From the NCBI RefSeq assembly GCF_963678635.1, contig NW_026970820.1:1428001-1492000 (forward strand): a DNA stretch of 64,000 bases. Direction: 5' to 3'. Every line of letters starts with the position of its first letter. Position 1 is the first letter of the stretch. This DNA is from Symsagittifera roscoffensis. Taxonomy: Eukaryota; Xenacoelomorpha; Acoela; Convolutidae. Below are positions 24,803 through 38,477 of this stretch, piece by piece. The position numbers were made by a program, and so were the translations under genes. Under the pieces are notes generated by a model. That model did no database searches. It worked only from the letters and a program-made list of their open reading frames with translations, and was not told the DNA's origin.

Positions 24803-27018
24803 CACCCTCAAGGTCACGTGACTTAATTTTGTTTTTGGTATTTTCTGAAACCAAAAGCAAGCATGGTCATGCATCGACATCATGTGCTCAAGCAAATACG
24901 TGGACTTCTACGCATTCCCATTCGCAATGCGCCCATCGGGCTCAAATGCCAATGCTCAATTAATTTTGCCAGGTGAAAAAAAAATTATTTAAAAAGTTCT
25001 GCTAAACTTTATTTTAAACTACCACCAAAAAACGCAAAGATTTCAAAGTGTAAAACAATCAAATTTTTGCCAATACCGGGCTTGCAATGAGACTGATGTT
25101 GGCAAAAGTAAAATAGAAAATGTAGAAAATGGAAAGAAAAAAATTGTTCAAAATAAGAACGCAACATCAAAAACTTATTTGATCTCCGCTCAAATCATAA
25201 TTCAGATCAGGCTGATTTCAGATTTTAAGCGTAGAATTTACGGTTACGGCAGCTCCCTCTACAGGTCCCAGAGGGACCGAGTGAGCATCCTACCTCGATC
25301 CAGGTTAACGGATAGTTGTTCTTAATTTTTCACAAATTTTTTTTTCTCTAATGCTTGTTTTCACTTCCTCATGAGAAGCTGTATTAATTTTTAAAAAATT
25401 TATTTTATCCATCAATGCTTCCAAGAACAACTGATTTTAGGCGATTACAAATGCGGTTGTTGAAACTAGTAAGGGATAATGATGAGAAAAATTGTAAGTT
25501 TTCAAATGAATTTAAAAACAGTTTTTTTCCTTTTTTTCTTTTGTAAATCGGGAGAAATGAATCAGTTTTTTTTTAAGCTTTCCTCGCACCACCCACTGTT
25601 CCTAAGTAATGAAGATTCCTGTTCTAGCCGTTTATAACACTTTGGCAGAAAAAACATCAATATGATGTAAAATGTTTTAAAAAAGAGAAAAATTTAAAAA
25701 TTATGTTTTTTTTAAAAAATCAAAAAATTGTAATTTTCAAAATTGAAAAAAAGTAAAAATTAATTGCATATTACGATTCACCGTACCCAACTTAGTGGGT
25801 ATAGCATTTTAAATTACCAAAAAATGTTGAAAATTGTAGATTTTATGAAGTTTTCATTTTGGCTATTTTTCCTTGTCGCCTCCACTTAAGGCACCTTTGA
25901 GCCAACTTGAGAAACTGGAACCTAAACAAGCTATACAGATAGTCTCAATGAGCCATTTTCAGCGTGATAACACGCCTGGAAGAAAAAAAAACTCCAGAAA
26001 AGAAAGAAAATTTTGAACTTTAACCTTTTTTCTTCTTCAAATGGCGATACTTAGAATAATTTTTCATCTGAAAAGTTCAAAAAAAATCAAAAAATTCAAA
26101 TTTTGAAAAATTTTTTAAAAAATCTCATCAGTCTGTTTATTGGAGTCTTCGAGGTTTTGAGAGATCTTATCTGGCGGCTAACAACAAAAGGATCATTTAT
26201 TAAAAAAATTTGAGAAAGGTCAAAAAAACATGTTTTTTCGACTTTTTTGACAGAATTTCGAAAGCAATATCTTGGCAAAAAACAAGAATGAGGGCCTAAA
26301 ATTAGTACAAACAGTACTCCCACATAAGGTACATTAGGTTGGAAACAAAAAATTTACTCAGACTCAAAAATCGTTTTTTAACTTTATTTCTGAACAAGAA
26401 ATTGAAAAGAAATCAAAAACTTAAAAATTTTTTGAAAAAAAAGATTGTTTTGAAAAAGTGCCAATTTTTAGCTGAAACTTTTCATTTTAGCTAATAAAGC
26501 CAGAGCAATGCCCTTTAAGCTCAAATAAATTAATTATGCAAATTATTTTGAAGTTTTTTCGTTAAAGCCTTTTATTTTGAAAAAGTATTCAAAAATGGGT
26601 AAAAAAAAGTCAAAAAAATCAATTTTCTCCGATTCAAAAACCTCCACTACCATGATGATTAGTTCGTTAGATAGGACTGCTGAGATCAATTTAGACGTAT
26701 TTTCATAAGTATATCAAAATTTTTATTTATTTTTGAGAATTAAGCAAAATAAAAACTTTTCCCAAATTGGGCAAAAAGCCCAAATTAGCCCAAACACCTG
26801 TTAAAAATTGTTGGGTCAAAAAATCACAAAAGGAAACCCCTATTCGTTTGCCATTTTAGGGCCGCATGCAAAAAATTAGACCAATATAACCTGACAATTT
26901 CGAGAATCGACTTTTTTGCAAAATTTCTCTATAGTCCATTTGAGGGATATTACTTGTACCGGTGGGGGCCCCTACCCCACCTCAAAAAATTTTGTAATGC
27001 TGGAACGCGGCCACCTAG
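24803..27018 (+). repeat. M module 12 (head H1, tail A2)
   Basis: The module is 2216 bp long. HP1 is at 24929-24943 and its right arm is damaged (GGGCTC). HP2 is at 25252-25286 with AGCTCC before it. HP3 is at 26961-26981 and CTAG at 27015-27018. The stretch from about 24975 to 25230 is a divergent type (TTCTGCTAAAC, GGGCTTGCAATGAGACTGATG) shared with module 16 and partly with module 15. Confidence 0.92.
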
Positions 27019-29232
27019 CACAATCAGGTACTAGTGGTGGATGTTTGTTTTTCGTGTTTTGTCAAACCAAAAGAGAGCGTGGTCATGCATCGACATCATG
27101 TGCTCAAGCAAATACGTGGACTTCTACGCATTCCCATTCGCAATACGCCCGTCGGGCGCAAATGCCAATGCTCAATTAATTTTGCCACGTGAAAATTTTG
27201 TAAAGAAAAATTCTGATAAATTTTAACTTAAAGTACCACCAAAAAACGCAACGATTTCAAAGTGTGAAACAATCAAGTTTTTGCTAATACCGGGCATGCA
27301 GTGAGACTGATTTCGGCAAAACTAAATTGAAAAATGAAGGAAATGGAAAGAAAAAAATTGTTCAAAATAAGAACGCAACATCGAAAACTTATTTGATCTC
27401 CGCTAAGGTCATAATTCCAAACAGGCTGATTTCAGATTTTCAGCGTAGAATTTACGGTTACGGCTGCTCCCTCAACAGGTCCCAGAGGGACCGAGTGAGC
27501 ATCCTACCTCGATCCAGGATATCGGATAGTTGTTTTTAATTTTTCACAATTTTTTTTCACTAATGCTTATTTTCAGTTCCTCATGAGAAGCTGTATAAAT
27601 TTTTTTTTTAAATGGATTTTATTAATCAATGCTTCCAAGAACAACTGATGTCAGGCGGTTACAAATGGGGTTGGTGAAAACTAGTAAGGGATAATGATGA
27701 GAAAAATTGTAAGTTTTCAAATGAATTTAAACAGTTTTTTTCTTTTTTTCTTTTGTAAATCGGGAGAAATGAATCAGTTCTTTTTTAAGTTTTCCTCGCA
27801 CCACCCACTGTTCTTAAGTAATGAAGATTCCTGTTTTAGCCGTTTATAACACTTTGGCAGAAAAAACATCAATATGATGTCAAATGTTTTAAAAAAGAGA
27901 AAAATTTAAAAATTATGTTTCTTTTTTAAAAATCAAAAAATTTGTAATTTTCAAAATTGAAAAAAAGTGAAAATTAATTGCATATTACGATTCAGCGTAC
28001 CCAACTTAGTGGGTCTAGCATTTTAAATTACCAAAAAATGTTGAAAATTGTAGATTTTATGAAGTTTTCATTTTGGCTATTTTTCCTTGTTGCCTCCACT
28101 TAAGGCACCTTTGAGCCAACTTGAGAAACTGGAACCTAAACAAGCTATACAGATAGTCTGAATGAGCCATTTTCAGCTTGATAACACGCCTGGAAGAAAA
28201 AAAAACTCGAGAAAAGAAAGAAAATTTTGAACTTTAACCTTTTTTCTTCTTCAAATGGCGATACTTAGAAAAATTTTTCAGCTGAAAAGTTCAAAAAAAA
28301 TCAAAAAATTCAAATTTTGAAAAAATTTTAAAAAAATCTCATCATTCTGTTTATTGGAGTCTTCGAGGTTTTGGGAGACCTTATCTGGCGGCTAACAACA
28401 AGTGGATCACTTATTTTAAAATTTTGAGAAAGGTCAAAAAAACATGTTTTTTCGATTTTTTTGACAGAATTCCGGAAGCAATATCTTGGCTAAAAACAAA
28501 AGTGAGGGCCTAAAAACAGTACAAACAGTACTCCCACATCAGGTACATTAGGTTGGAAACAAAAAAATTATTCTGACTCAAAAATCGTTTTTTAACTTTA
28601 TTTCTGAACAAGAAATTGAAAAGAAATCTAAAACTTAAAAATTTTTTGAAAAAAATGATTGTTTTGAAAAAGTGCCAATTTTTAGCTGAAACTTTTTATT
28701 TTAGCTAATAAAGCCAGAGCAATGCCCTTTAAGCTCAAAAAAATTAATTAGGCAAATTATTTTCAAGTTTTTTCGTTAAAGGCTTTTATTTTGAAAAAGT
28801 ATTCAAAAATGGGTAAAAAAAAGTCAAAAAAATCAATTTTCTCAGATTCAAAAACCTCCACCACCATGATGATTAGTTCGCTAGATAGGACTGCTGAAAC
28901 CAATTTAGACGTATTTTCATAAACATATCAAAATTTTCACTTATTTTTGAGAATTAAGCAAAATAAAAACTTTTCCCAAATTGGGCAAAAAGCCCAAATT
29001 AGCCCAAACACCTGTTAAAAATTGTTGGGTCAAAAAGTCACAAAAGGAAACCCCTATTCGTTTGACATTTTAGGGCCGCATGCAAAAAATTAGACCAATC
29101 TAACCTGACAATTTCGAGAATCGACTTTTTTGCAAAATTTCTCTATAGTCCATTTGAGGGATATTACTTGTACCGGTGGGGGCCCCTACCCCACCTCAAA
29201 AAATTTTGTAATGCTGGAACGCGGCCACCTAG
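27019..29232 (+). repeat. M module 13 (head H2, tail A2)
   Basis: The module is 2214 bp long. HP1 is at 27145-27159 and starts ACGCCC with loop GTC, so CGCCCG/GGGCG still pairs. HP2 is at 27466-27500, HP3 at 29175-29195 and CTAG at 29229-29232. From about 27900 onward it closely follows module 19 (AAAAACAGTACAAACAG, CCCACATCAGG). Confidence 0.92.
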
Positions 29233-31442
29233 CACCCTCAAGGTCACGTGACTTACTTTTGGTTTTGGTATTTTCTGTAACCAAAACAATAAGGTCATGC
29301 GCCAATATCATGGCCTCAAGCAAAGACGTCGGACTCTACGCATTCCCATTCGCAATGCGCCCTTAGGGCGCAAATGCCAATGCTCAATTAATTTTGCCAG
29401 GTGAAATTTTTAAAGAAAAATTCTGATGAATTTTAACTTAAACTACCACCAAAAAACGCACAGATTTCAAAGTGTAAAACAATCAAGTTTTGCTAATTCC
29501 GGGTATGCAGTGAGACTGATTTCGGCAAAAATAAAATAGAAAATGAAGGAAATGGAAAGAAAAAAATTGTTCAAAATAAGAACGCATTATCAAAATCTTA
29601 TTTGATCTCCGCTAATGTCATAATTCCGATCAGGCTGATTTCAGATTTTAAGCGTAGAGTTTACGGTTACGGCTGCTCCCTCTACAGGTCCCAGAGGGAC
29701 CGTGTGAGCATCCTACCTCGATCCAGGATAACGGAGAGTTGCTTTTAATTTTTCACAAAATTTTTTTTCACTAATGCTTGTTTTCAATTCCTCATGAGAA
29801 GCTGTATAAATTTAAAAAAAAATTGATTTTATTAATAAATGCTTCCAAGAAAAACTGATGTTAGGCGGTTACAAATGCGGTTGGTGAAAACTAGTAAGGG
29901 ATAATGATGAGAAAAATTGTAAGTTTTCAAATGAATTTAACAACAGTTTTTTTTCTTTTTTCCTTTTGTAAATCGGGAGAAATGAATCATTTTTTTTTGA
30001 GTTTTCCTCGCACCACCCACTTTTCTTAAGTAATGAAGATTCCTGTTATAGCCGTTTATAACACTTTGGCAGAAAAAACATCAATATGATGTAAAATGTT
30101 TTTAAAAAGAGAAAAATTTAAAAATTATGTTTTTTTTAAATAATCAAAATTTTGTAATTTTCAAAATTGAAAAAAAGTGAAAATTAATTGCATATTACGA
30201 TTCAGCGTACCCAACTTAGTGGGTCTAGCAGTTTAAATTACCAAAAAATCTTGAAAATTGTAGATTTTATGAAGTTTTCATTTTGGCTATTTTTCCTTTT
30301 CGCCTCCACTTAAGGCACCTTTGAGCCAACTTGAGAAACTGGAACCTAAACAAGCTATACAGATAGTCTGAATGAGCCATTTTCAGCGTGATAACACCCC
30401 TGGAAGAAAAAAAACTGCAGAAAAGAAAGGGAATTTTGAACTTTAACCTTTTTTCTTCTTCAAATGGCGATACTTAGAATAATTTTTCAGCTGAAAAGTT
30501 CAAAAAAAATCAAAAAATTCAAATTTTGAAAAAATTTGTAAAAAAATCTCATCAGTCTGTTTATTGGAGTCTTCGAGGTTTTGGGAGACCTTATCTGGCG
30601 GCTAACAACAAGTGGGTCACTTATTTTAAAATTTTGAGAAAGGTCAAAAAAACCTGTTTTTACGATTTTTTAGACAGAAATCCGTAAGCAATATCTTGGC
30701 TTAAAACAAAAATGAGGGCCTAAAAATAGTACAAACAGTACTCTCACATAAAGTACATTAGGTTGGAAACAAAAAATTGACTCTGATTCAAAAATCGTTT
30801 TTTAACTTTATTTCTGAACAAAAAATTGTAAAAAAATCAAAAACTTAAAAATTTTTTGAAAAAAAAGATTGTTTCGAAAAAGTGCCAATTTTCAGCTGAA
30901 ACTTTTCATTTTAGCTAAAAAAGCCAGAGCAAGGACCTTTAAGCTCAAATAAATTAATTAAGCAAATTGTTTTCAAGTTTTTTCGTTAAAGGCTTTTATT
31001 TTGAAAAAGTATTCAAAAATGGGTAAAAAAAAGTCAAAAAAATCAATTTTCTCAGATTCAAAAACCTCCACCACCATGATGATTAGTTCGCTAGATAGGA
31101 CTGCTGAAACCAATTTAGACGTATTTTCATAAGCATATCAAAATTTTTACTTATTTTTGAGAATTAAGCAAAATAAAAACTTTTCCCAAATTGGGCAAAA
31201 AGCCCTAATTAGCCCAAACACCTGTTAAAAATTGTTGGGTCAAAAAATCACAAAAGGAAACCCCTATTCATTTGACATTTTAGGGCCGCATGCAAAAAAT
31301 TAGACCAATCTAACCTGACAATTTCGAGAATCGACTTTTTTGCAAAATTTCTCTATAGTCCATTTGAGGGATATTACTTGTACCGGTGGGGGCCCCTACC
31401 CCACCTCAAAAAATTTTGTAATGCTGGAACGCGGCCACCTAG
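29233..31442 (+). repeat. M module 14 (head H1, V2, tail A2), near-identical to module 24
   Basis: The module is 2210 bp long, exactly the length of module 24 (51157-53366). Reading the two side by side I noticed one base difference (AAATCTTG here, AAATGTTG there). They share private variants such as loop TTA in HP1, GTGTGAGC in HP2 and ATTCATTTG in the tail. Identity stops at CTAG on both sides. HP1 is at 29357-29371, HP2 at 29675-29709, HP3 at 31385-31405 and CTAG at 31439-31442. Confidence 0.93.
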
Positions 31443-33662
31443 CACAATCAGGTACTAGTGGCTTGATTTTGGTTTTTAATATTGTCTGGAACCAAAAGAG
31501 AGTGTCGTCAAGCATCGACATCATGTGGTCAAGCAAATACGTGGACTTCTACGCATTCCCATTAGCAATGCGCCCTTCGGGCGCAAATGCCAATGCTCAA
31601 CTAATTTTGCCAGGTGAAAAAATTTGTTTAAAGAAAAATTCTGATAAATTTTAATTTAAACTATCACCAAAAAACGCAAAGATTTCAAAGTGTGAAACAA
31701 TCAAATTTTGGCCAATACCGGGCTTGCAATGAGACTGATGTTGGCAAAAGTAAAATAGAAAATGAAGAAAATGGAAAGAAAAAAATTGTTGAAAATAAGA
31801 ACGCAACATCAAAAACTTATTTGATCTCCGCTCAAATCATAATTCAGATCAGGCTGATTTCAGATTTTAAGCGTAGAATCTACGGTTACGGCTGCTCCCT
31901 CTACAGGTCCCAGAGGGACCGAGTGAGCATCCTACCTCGATCCAGGTTAACGGATAGTTGTTCTTAATTTTTCACAAAATTTTTTTACACTAATGCTTGT
32001 TTCCAATTCCTCATGAGAAGCTGTATTATTTTTTAAAAAATTGATTTTATTAATCAATGCTTCCAAGAACAACTGATGTTAGGCGGTTATAAATGCGGTT
32101 GTTGAAAACTAGTAAGGGATAATGATGAGAAAAATTGTAAGTTTTCAAATGAATTGAAAAACGGTTTTTTTCCTTTTTTTCTTTTGTAAATCGGTAGAAA
32201 TGAATCATTTTTTTTTCAAGTTTTCCTCGCACCACCCACTGTTCTTAAGTAATGAAGATTCCTTCTCTAGCCGTATATAACACTTTGGCAGAAAAAACAT
32301 CAATATGATATAAAATGTTTTAAAAAAGAGAAAAAATTAAAAATTATGTTTTTTTTTAAAAATCAAAAAATTTGTAATTTTCAAAATTGAAAAAAAGTGA
32401 AAACTAATTGCATATTACAATTCAGCGTACCCAACTTAGTGGGTCTAGCATTTTAAATTACCAAAAAATGTTGAAAATTGTAGATTTTATGAAGTTTTCA
32501 TTTTGGCTATTTTTCCTTTTCGCCACCACTTAAGGCACCTTTGAGCCAACTTGAGAAACTGGAACCTAAACAAGCTATACAGATAATCTGAATGAGCCAT
32601 TTTCAGCGTGATAACACCCCTGGAAGAAAAAAAACTGCAGAAAAGAAAAGGAATTTTGAACTTTAACCTTTTTTCTTCTTCAAATGGCGATACTTAGAAT
32701 AATTTTTCAGCTGAAAAGTTCAAAAAAAATCAAAAAATTCAAATTTTGAAAAAATTTGTAAAAAAATCTCATCAGTCTGTTTATTGGAGTCTTCGAGGTT
32801 TTGGGAGACCTTATCTGGCGGCTAACAACAAGTGGGTCACTTATTTTAAAAATTAGAGAAAGGTCAAAAAAACATGTTTTTTCGGTTTTTTTGACAGAAT
32901 TCCTAAAGCGATATCTTGGCTAAAAACAAAAATGAGGGCCTAAAATTAGTACAAACAGTACTCTCACATAAGGTACATTAGGTTGGAAACAAAAAATTGA
33001 CTCTGACTCAAAAATCGTTTTTTAACTTTATTTCTGAACAAAAAATTGTAAAAAAATCAAAAAGTTAAAATTTTTTTGAAAAAAATGATTGTTTTGAAAA
33101 AGTGCCAATTTTTAGCTGAAACTTTTCATTTTAGCTAATAAAGCCAAAGCAATGCCCTTTAAGCTCAAATAAATTAATTAAGCAGATTATTTTCAAGTTT
33201 TTTCGTTAAAGGCTTTTATTTTGAAAAGTTAGTCAAAAATGGGTTAAAAAAAGTCAAAAAAATTAATTTTCTCAGATTGAAAAACCTCCACTGCCATGAT
33301 GATTAGTTCGATCGATAGGACTACTGAGATCAATTTAGACGTATTTTCATAAGTATATCAAAATTTTTATTTATTTTTGAGAATTAAGCAAAATAAAAAC
33401 TTTTCCCAAATTGGGCAAAAAGCCCAAATTAGCCCAAACACCTGTTAAAAATTGTTGGGTCAAAAAGTCACAAAAGGAAACCCCTATTCGTTTGACATTT
33501 TAGGGCCGCATGCAAAAAATTAGACCAATCTAACCTGACAATTTTGAGAATCGACTTTTTTGCAAAATTTCTCTATAGTCCATTTGAGGGATATTACTTG
33601 TACCGGTGGGGGCCCCTACCCCACCTCAAAAAATTTTGTAATGCTGGAACGCGGCCACCTAG
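31443..33662 (+). repeat. M module 15 (head H2, tail A2)
   Basis: The module is 2220 bp long. HP1 is at 31570-31584, HP2 at 31894-31928, HP3 at 33605-33625 and CTAG at 33659-33662. Around 31700-31850 it has the GGGCTTGCAATGAGACTGATG type of modules 12 and 16. Around 32510-32840 it has the TTTTCGCC and CACCCCTGG variants of module 14. It is therefore a mosaic. Confidence 0.92.
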
Positions 33663-35882
33663 CACCCTCAAGGTCACGTGACTTAATTTTGTTTTTGGTA
33701 TTTTCTGAAACCAAAACAGAGCGTGGTCATGCATCGACATCATGTGCTCAAGCAAATACGTGGACTTCTAGGCATTCCCAATCGCAATGCGCCCTTCGGG
33801 CGCAAATGCCAATGCTCAATTAATTTTGCCAGGTGAAAAAAGAAAATATTTAAAAAGTTCTGCTAAACTTTATTTTAAACTACCGCCAAAAAACGCAAAG
33901 ATTTCAAGGTGTAAAACAATCAAGTTTTTGCCAATACCGGGCTTGCAATGAGACTGATGTTGGCAAAAGTAAAATAGAAAATGTAGAAAATGGAAAGAAA
34001 AAAATTGTTCAAAATAAGAACACAACATCAAAAACTTATTTGATCTCCGCTCAAATCATAATTCAGATCAGGCTGATTTCAGATTTTAAGCGTAGAATTT
34101 ACGGTTACGGCTGCTCCCTCTACAGGTCCCAGAGGGACCGAGTGAGCATCCTTCCTCGATCGAGGTTAAGGGATAGTTGTTCCTAATTTTTCACAAAATA
34201 TTTTTTCACTAATGCTTGTTTTCAATTCCTCATGAGAAGCTGTATAAATTTAAAAAAAATTGATTTTATTAATCAATGCTTCCTAGAACAACTGATGTTA
34301 GGCGGTTACAAATGCGGTTGTTGAAAACTAGTAAGGGATAATGATGAGAAAAATTGTAAGTTTTCAAATGAATTTAAAAACTGTTTTTTTCTTTTTTTCT
34401 TTAATAAATCGGGAGAAATGAATCAGTTTTTTTTAGGTTTTCCTCGCACCACCCACTGTTCGTAAGTAATGAAGATTCCTGTTGTAGCCGTTTATAACAC
34501 TTTGGTAGAAAAAACATCAATATGATGTAAAATGTTTTAAAAAAGAGAAAAAATTAAAAATTATGTTTTTTTTTAAAAAGTCAAAAATTTGCAATTTTTA
34601 AAATTGAAAAAAAGTAAAAATTAATTGCATATTACGATTCAGCGTACCCAACTTAGTGGATATAGCATTTTGAATTACCAAAAAATGTTGAAAATTGTAG
34701 ATTTTATGACGTTTTCATTTTGGCTATTTTTCCTTGTCGCCTCCACTTAAGGCACCTTTGAGCCAACTTGAGAAACTGGAACCTAAACAAGCTATACAGA
34801 TAGTCTGAATGAGCCTTTTTCAGCGTGATAACACGCCTGGAAGAAAAAAAAACTGCAGAAAAGAAAGGAAATTTTGAACTTTAACCTTTTTTCTTCTTCA
34901 AATGGCGATACTTAGAATAATTTTTCAGCTGAAAAGTTCAAAAAAAATCAAAAAATTCAAATTTTGAAAAAATTTAAAAAAAAATATCATCAGTCTGTTT
35001 ATTGGAAACGTCGAGGTTTTGAGAGACCTTATCTGGCGGCTAACAACAAGTGGATCACTTATTTTAAAATTTTGAGAAAGGTAAAAAAAACCTGTTTTTA
35101 CGATTTTTTAGACAGAATTCCGAAAGCAATATCTTGGCTAAAAACAAAATTGAGGGCCTAAAAATAGTACAAACAGTACTCCCACATAAAGTACATTAGG
35201 TTGGAAACAAAAAATTGACTCTGATTCAAAAATCGTTTTTTAACTTTATTTCTGAACAAAAAAATTGTAAAAAAATCAAAAATTTAAAAATTTTTTGAAA
35301 AAAGTGATTGATTTGAAAAAGTGCCATTTTTTAGCTGAAACTTTTCATTTTAGCTAAGAAAGCCAGAGCAATGCCCTTTAAACACAAATAAATTAATTAA
35401 GCAAATTATTTTCAAATTTTTTCGTTAAAGGCTTTTATTTTGAAAAAGTATTCAAAAATGGGTAAAAAAAAGTCAAAAAAATACAATTTTCTCCAATTCA
35501 AAAACCTCCATTACCATGATGATTAGTTCGTTAGATAGGACTGCTGAGATCAATTTAGACGTATTTTCATAAGTATATCAAAATTTTTATTTATTTTTGA
35601 GAATTAAGCAAAATAAAAACTTTTCCCAAATTGGGCAAAAAGCCCAAATTAGCCCAAACACCTGTTAAAAATTGTTGGGTCAAAAAATCACAAAAGGAAA
35701 CCCCTATTCGTTTGACATTTTAGGGCCGCATGCAAAAAATTAGACCATTCTAACCTGACAATTTCGAGAATCGACTTTTTTGCAAAATTTCTCTATAGTC
35801 CATTTGAGGGATATTACTTGTACCGGTGGGGGCCCCTACCCCACCTCAAAAAATTTTGTAATGCTGGAACGCGGCCACCTAG
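33663..35882 (+). repeat. M module 16 (head H1, tail A2)
   Basis: The module is 2220 bp long. The head ends CACGTGACTTAATTTTG as in module 12, and the next 300 bp also follow module 12. HP1 is at 33789-33803, HP2 at 34113-34147, HP3 at 35825-35845 and CTAG at 35879-35882. A small local change reads TGGAAACGTCGAGG near 35005, where other copies have TGGAGTCTTCGAGG. Confidence 0.92.
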
Positions 35883-38099
35883 CACCCTCAAGGTCACGTG
35901 TTGGATTTTTGTTTTTGGTATTTTCTGAAATCAAAAGAGAGCGTGGTCATGCATCGACATCATGTGCTCAAGCAAATACGTGGACTTCTACGCATTCCCA
36001 TTAGCAATGCGCCCTTCGGGCGCAAATGCCAATGCTCAATTAATTCTGGCAGGTGAACATTTTTTAAAGAATAATTCTGATGAATTTTAACTTAAACTAC
36101 CACCAAAAAACGGATAGATTTCAAAGTGTGAAACAATCAAGTTTCTGCTAATACCGGGCATGCAGTGAGACTGATTTCAGCAAAAATAAAATGGAAAATG
36201 AAGGAAATGGAAAGAAAAAAATTGTTCAAAATAAGAATGCATTACCAAAAACTTATTTGATCTCCGCTAATGCCATAATTCCGATCAAACTGATTCCAGA
36301 TTTTAAGCGTAGAGTTAACGGTTACGGCTGCTCCCTCTACAGGTCCCAGAGGGACCGAGTGAGCATCCTACCTCGATCCAGGATAACGGATAGTTGTTTT
36401 TAATTTTTCACAAAATTTTTTTCACTAATGCTTGTTTTCAATTCCTCATGAAAAGCTCTATAAATTTTTAAAAAATTGATTTTTTTAATCAATGCTTCCA
36501 AGATCGAAGAACAACTGATGTTAGGGGGTTACAAATGCGGTTGGTGAAAACTAGTAAGGGATAATGATGAGAAAAATTGTAGGTTTTCTAATGAATTTAA
36601 AAACAGTTTTTTTCTTTTTTCTTTTGTAAATCGGGAGAAATGAATCAGTTTTTTTTTGTTTTCCTCGCACCACCCACTGTTCTTAAGTAATGAAGATTCC
36701 TGTTCTAGCCGTTTATAACACTTTGGCAGAAACAACATCAATATGATGTAAAATGTTTTAAAAAAGAGAAAAAATTAAAAATTATGTTTTTTTTTAAAAA
36801 AGTCAAAAATTTGTAATTTTCAAAAATGAAAAAAAAATGAAAAATAATTGCATATTACGATTCAGCGTACCCAACTTAGTGGGTCTAGCATTTTAAATTA
36901 CCAAAAAATGTTGAAAATTGTAGATTTTATGAAGTTTTCATTCTGGCTATGTTTCCTTGTCGCCTCCACTTAAGGCACCTTTGAGCCAACTTGAGAAACT
37001 GGAACCTAAACAAGCTATGCAGATAGTCTGAATGAGCCATTTTTAGCTTGATAAATCGCCTGGAAGAAAAAAAATCCAGAAAAGAAAGGAAATTTTGAAC
37101 TTTAACCTTTTTTCTTCTTCAAATGGCGATACTTAGAAAAATTTTTCAGCTGAAAAGTTCAAAAAAAATCAAAAAATTCGAATTTTAAAATTTTTTTTAA
37201 AAAATCTCATCAGTCTGTTTATTGGAGTCTTCGAGGTTTTTGGAGACCTTATCTGGCGACTAACAACAAGTGGATCACTAATTTTAAAATTTTGAGAAAG
37301 GTCAAAAAAACATGTTTTTTCGACTTTTTTGACAGAATTCCGAAAGCAATATCTTGGCTAAAAACAAGAATGAGGGCCTAAAATTAGTACAAACAGTACT
37401 CCCACATAAGGTACATTAGGGTGGAAACAAAAAATTTACTCTGACTCAATAATCGTTTTTTAACTTTATTTCTGAACAAGAAATTGAAAAGAAATCAAAA
37501 ACTTAAAAATTTTTTGAAAAAAATGATTGTTTTGAAAAAGTGCCAATTTTCAGCTGAAACTTTTCATTTTAGCTAAGAAAACCAGAGCAATGCCCTTTAA
37601 GCTCAATTAAATTAATATAGCAAATTGTTTTCAAGTTTTTTCGTTAAAGCCTTTCATTTTGAAAAAGTATTCAAAAATGGGTAAAAAAAAGTCAAAAAAA
37701 TCAGTTTTCTCCGATTCAAAAACCTCCACTACCATGATGATTAGTGCATTAGATAGGACTGCTGAGTTCAATTTAGACGTTTTTTCATAAGTATATCGAA
37801 ATTTTTACTTATTTTTGAGAATTAAGCAAAATAAAAACTTTTCCCAAATTGGGCAAAAAGCCCAAATTAGCCCAAACACCTGTTAAAAATTGTTGGGTCA
37901 AAAAATCACAAAAGGAAACCCCTATTCGTTTGACATTTTAGGGCCGCATGCAAAAAATTAGACCAATCTAACCTGACAATTTCGAGAATCAACTTTTTTG
38001 TCAAAATTCTCTAAAGACCAATTTAGGGAGATGTCTTGTACCGGTGGGGGCCCTACCCCACCTAAAAAATTTTTGAAATGCTGGAACGCGGCCACCTAG
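35883..38099 (+). repeat. M module 17 (head H1, tail A1), twin of module 8
   Basis: The module is 2217 bp long, the same as module 8. HP1 is at 36009-36023, HP2 at 36330-36364, HP3 at 38043-38062 and CTAG at 38096-38099. The tail has the private variant AGATGTCTTGTA before HP3, where other copies have AGATTACTTGTA. It is followed by the Y module. Confidence 0.92.
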
Positions 38100-38189
38100 A
38101 TAGGTCAGTGACCTGCGGTGCATGGGTGTTATGGACTTGATTCGTCAGCATTGGCCTGGGGGCCATTAGCTTCAAGACATGTGGCACTC

Positions 38190-38226
38190 GCAGAAAAAGA
38201 GCACCCGAAGGGTGCTCTTTTTCTGC
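38190..38226 (+). other. HP1-position hairpin of Y: perfect 17 bp stem
   Basis: Left arm 38190-38206 and right arm 38210-38226 pair without mismatch around loop GAA. The stem has a G+C-rich top (GAGCACCC/GGGTGCTC) and an A/T base (AGAAAAA/TTTTTCT). It lies 90 bp after the module start. It looks like a bacterial terminator in form, but nothing here is bacterial. It also makes both strands read similar short peptides, which explains overlapping frames here. Confidence 0.9.
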
Positions 38227-38417
38227 TCGAATGTCTTGTGAAACGGTATCTGATGAACTTTGTAGGGTGTCACAAAAGCAACATGACAAAACGTTCTGTA
38301 TCTGATCAGTAATGGTCAAAAAAGATTTATGACACTTTCAATGACTGAAGCTACACCTGATCAGTCTCTAGAGAACTCTAAAACAAAGTAACTTATATTT
38401 TTCAGTGACTCATGAAG

Positions 38418-38457
38418 AGGACTGTTTCAACGAAAACAAGTTTTCGGAAACAGTCCT
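38418..38457 (+). other. HP2-position hairpin of Y
   Basis: The outer stem is AGGACTGTTTC/GAAACAGTCCT (11 bp). A two-base AA bulge on the left follows, then an inner stem CGAAAAC/GTTTTCG with a very small loop. It lies 318 bp after the module start. Its sequence has nothing in common with the GGTCCC hairpins of M, X, Z and W, but it takes the same place in the module. Confidence 0.88.
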
Positions 38458-38477
38458 AATATTTTTCTTGGAGCTCA

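Noticed and set aside
38190-38226. Rho-independent transcription terminator
   Set aside because: The shape (G+C stem with T-run) fits, but the T-run is part of the paired stem. No bacterial gene is present in the window, and the place corresponds to HP1 of the other modules.
38422-38429. CTGTTTCA, the upstream motif of nematode 21U-RNA genes
   Set aside because: I noticed it only once, and it is part of the outer stem of the Y hairpin. Clusters of this motif would be needed.
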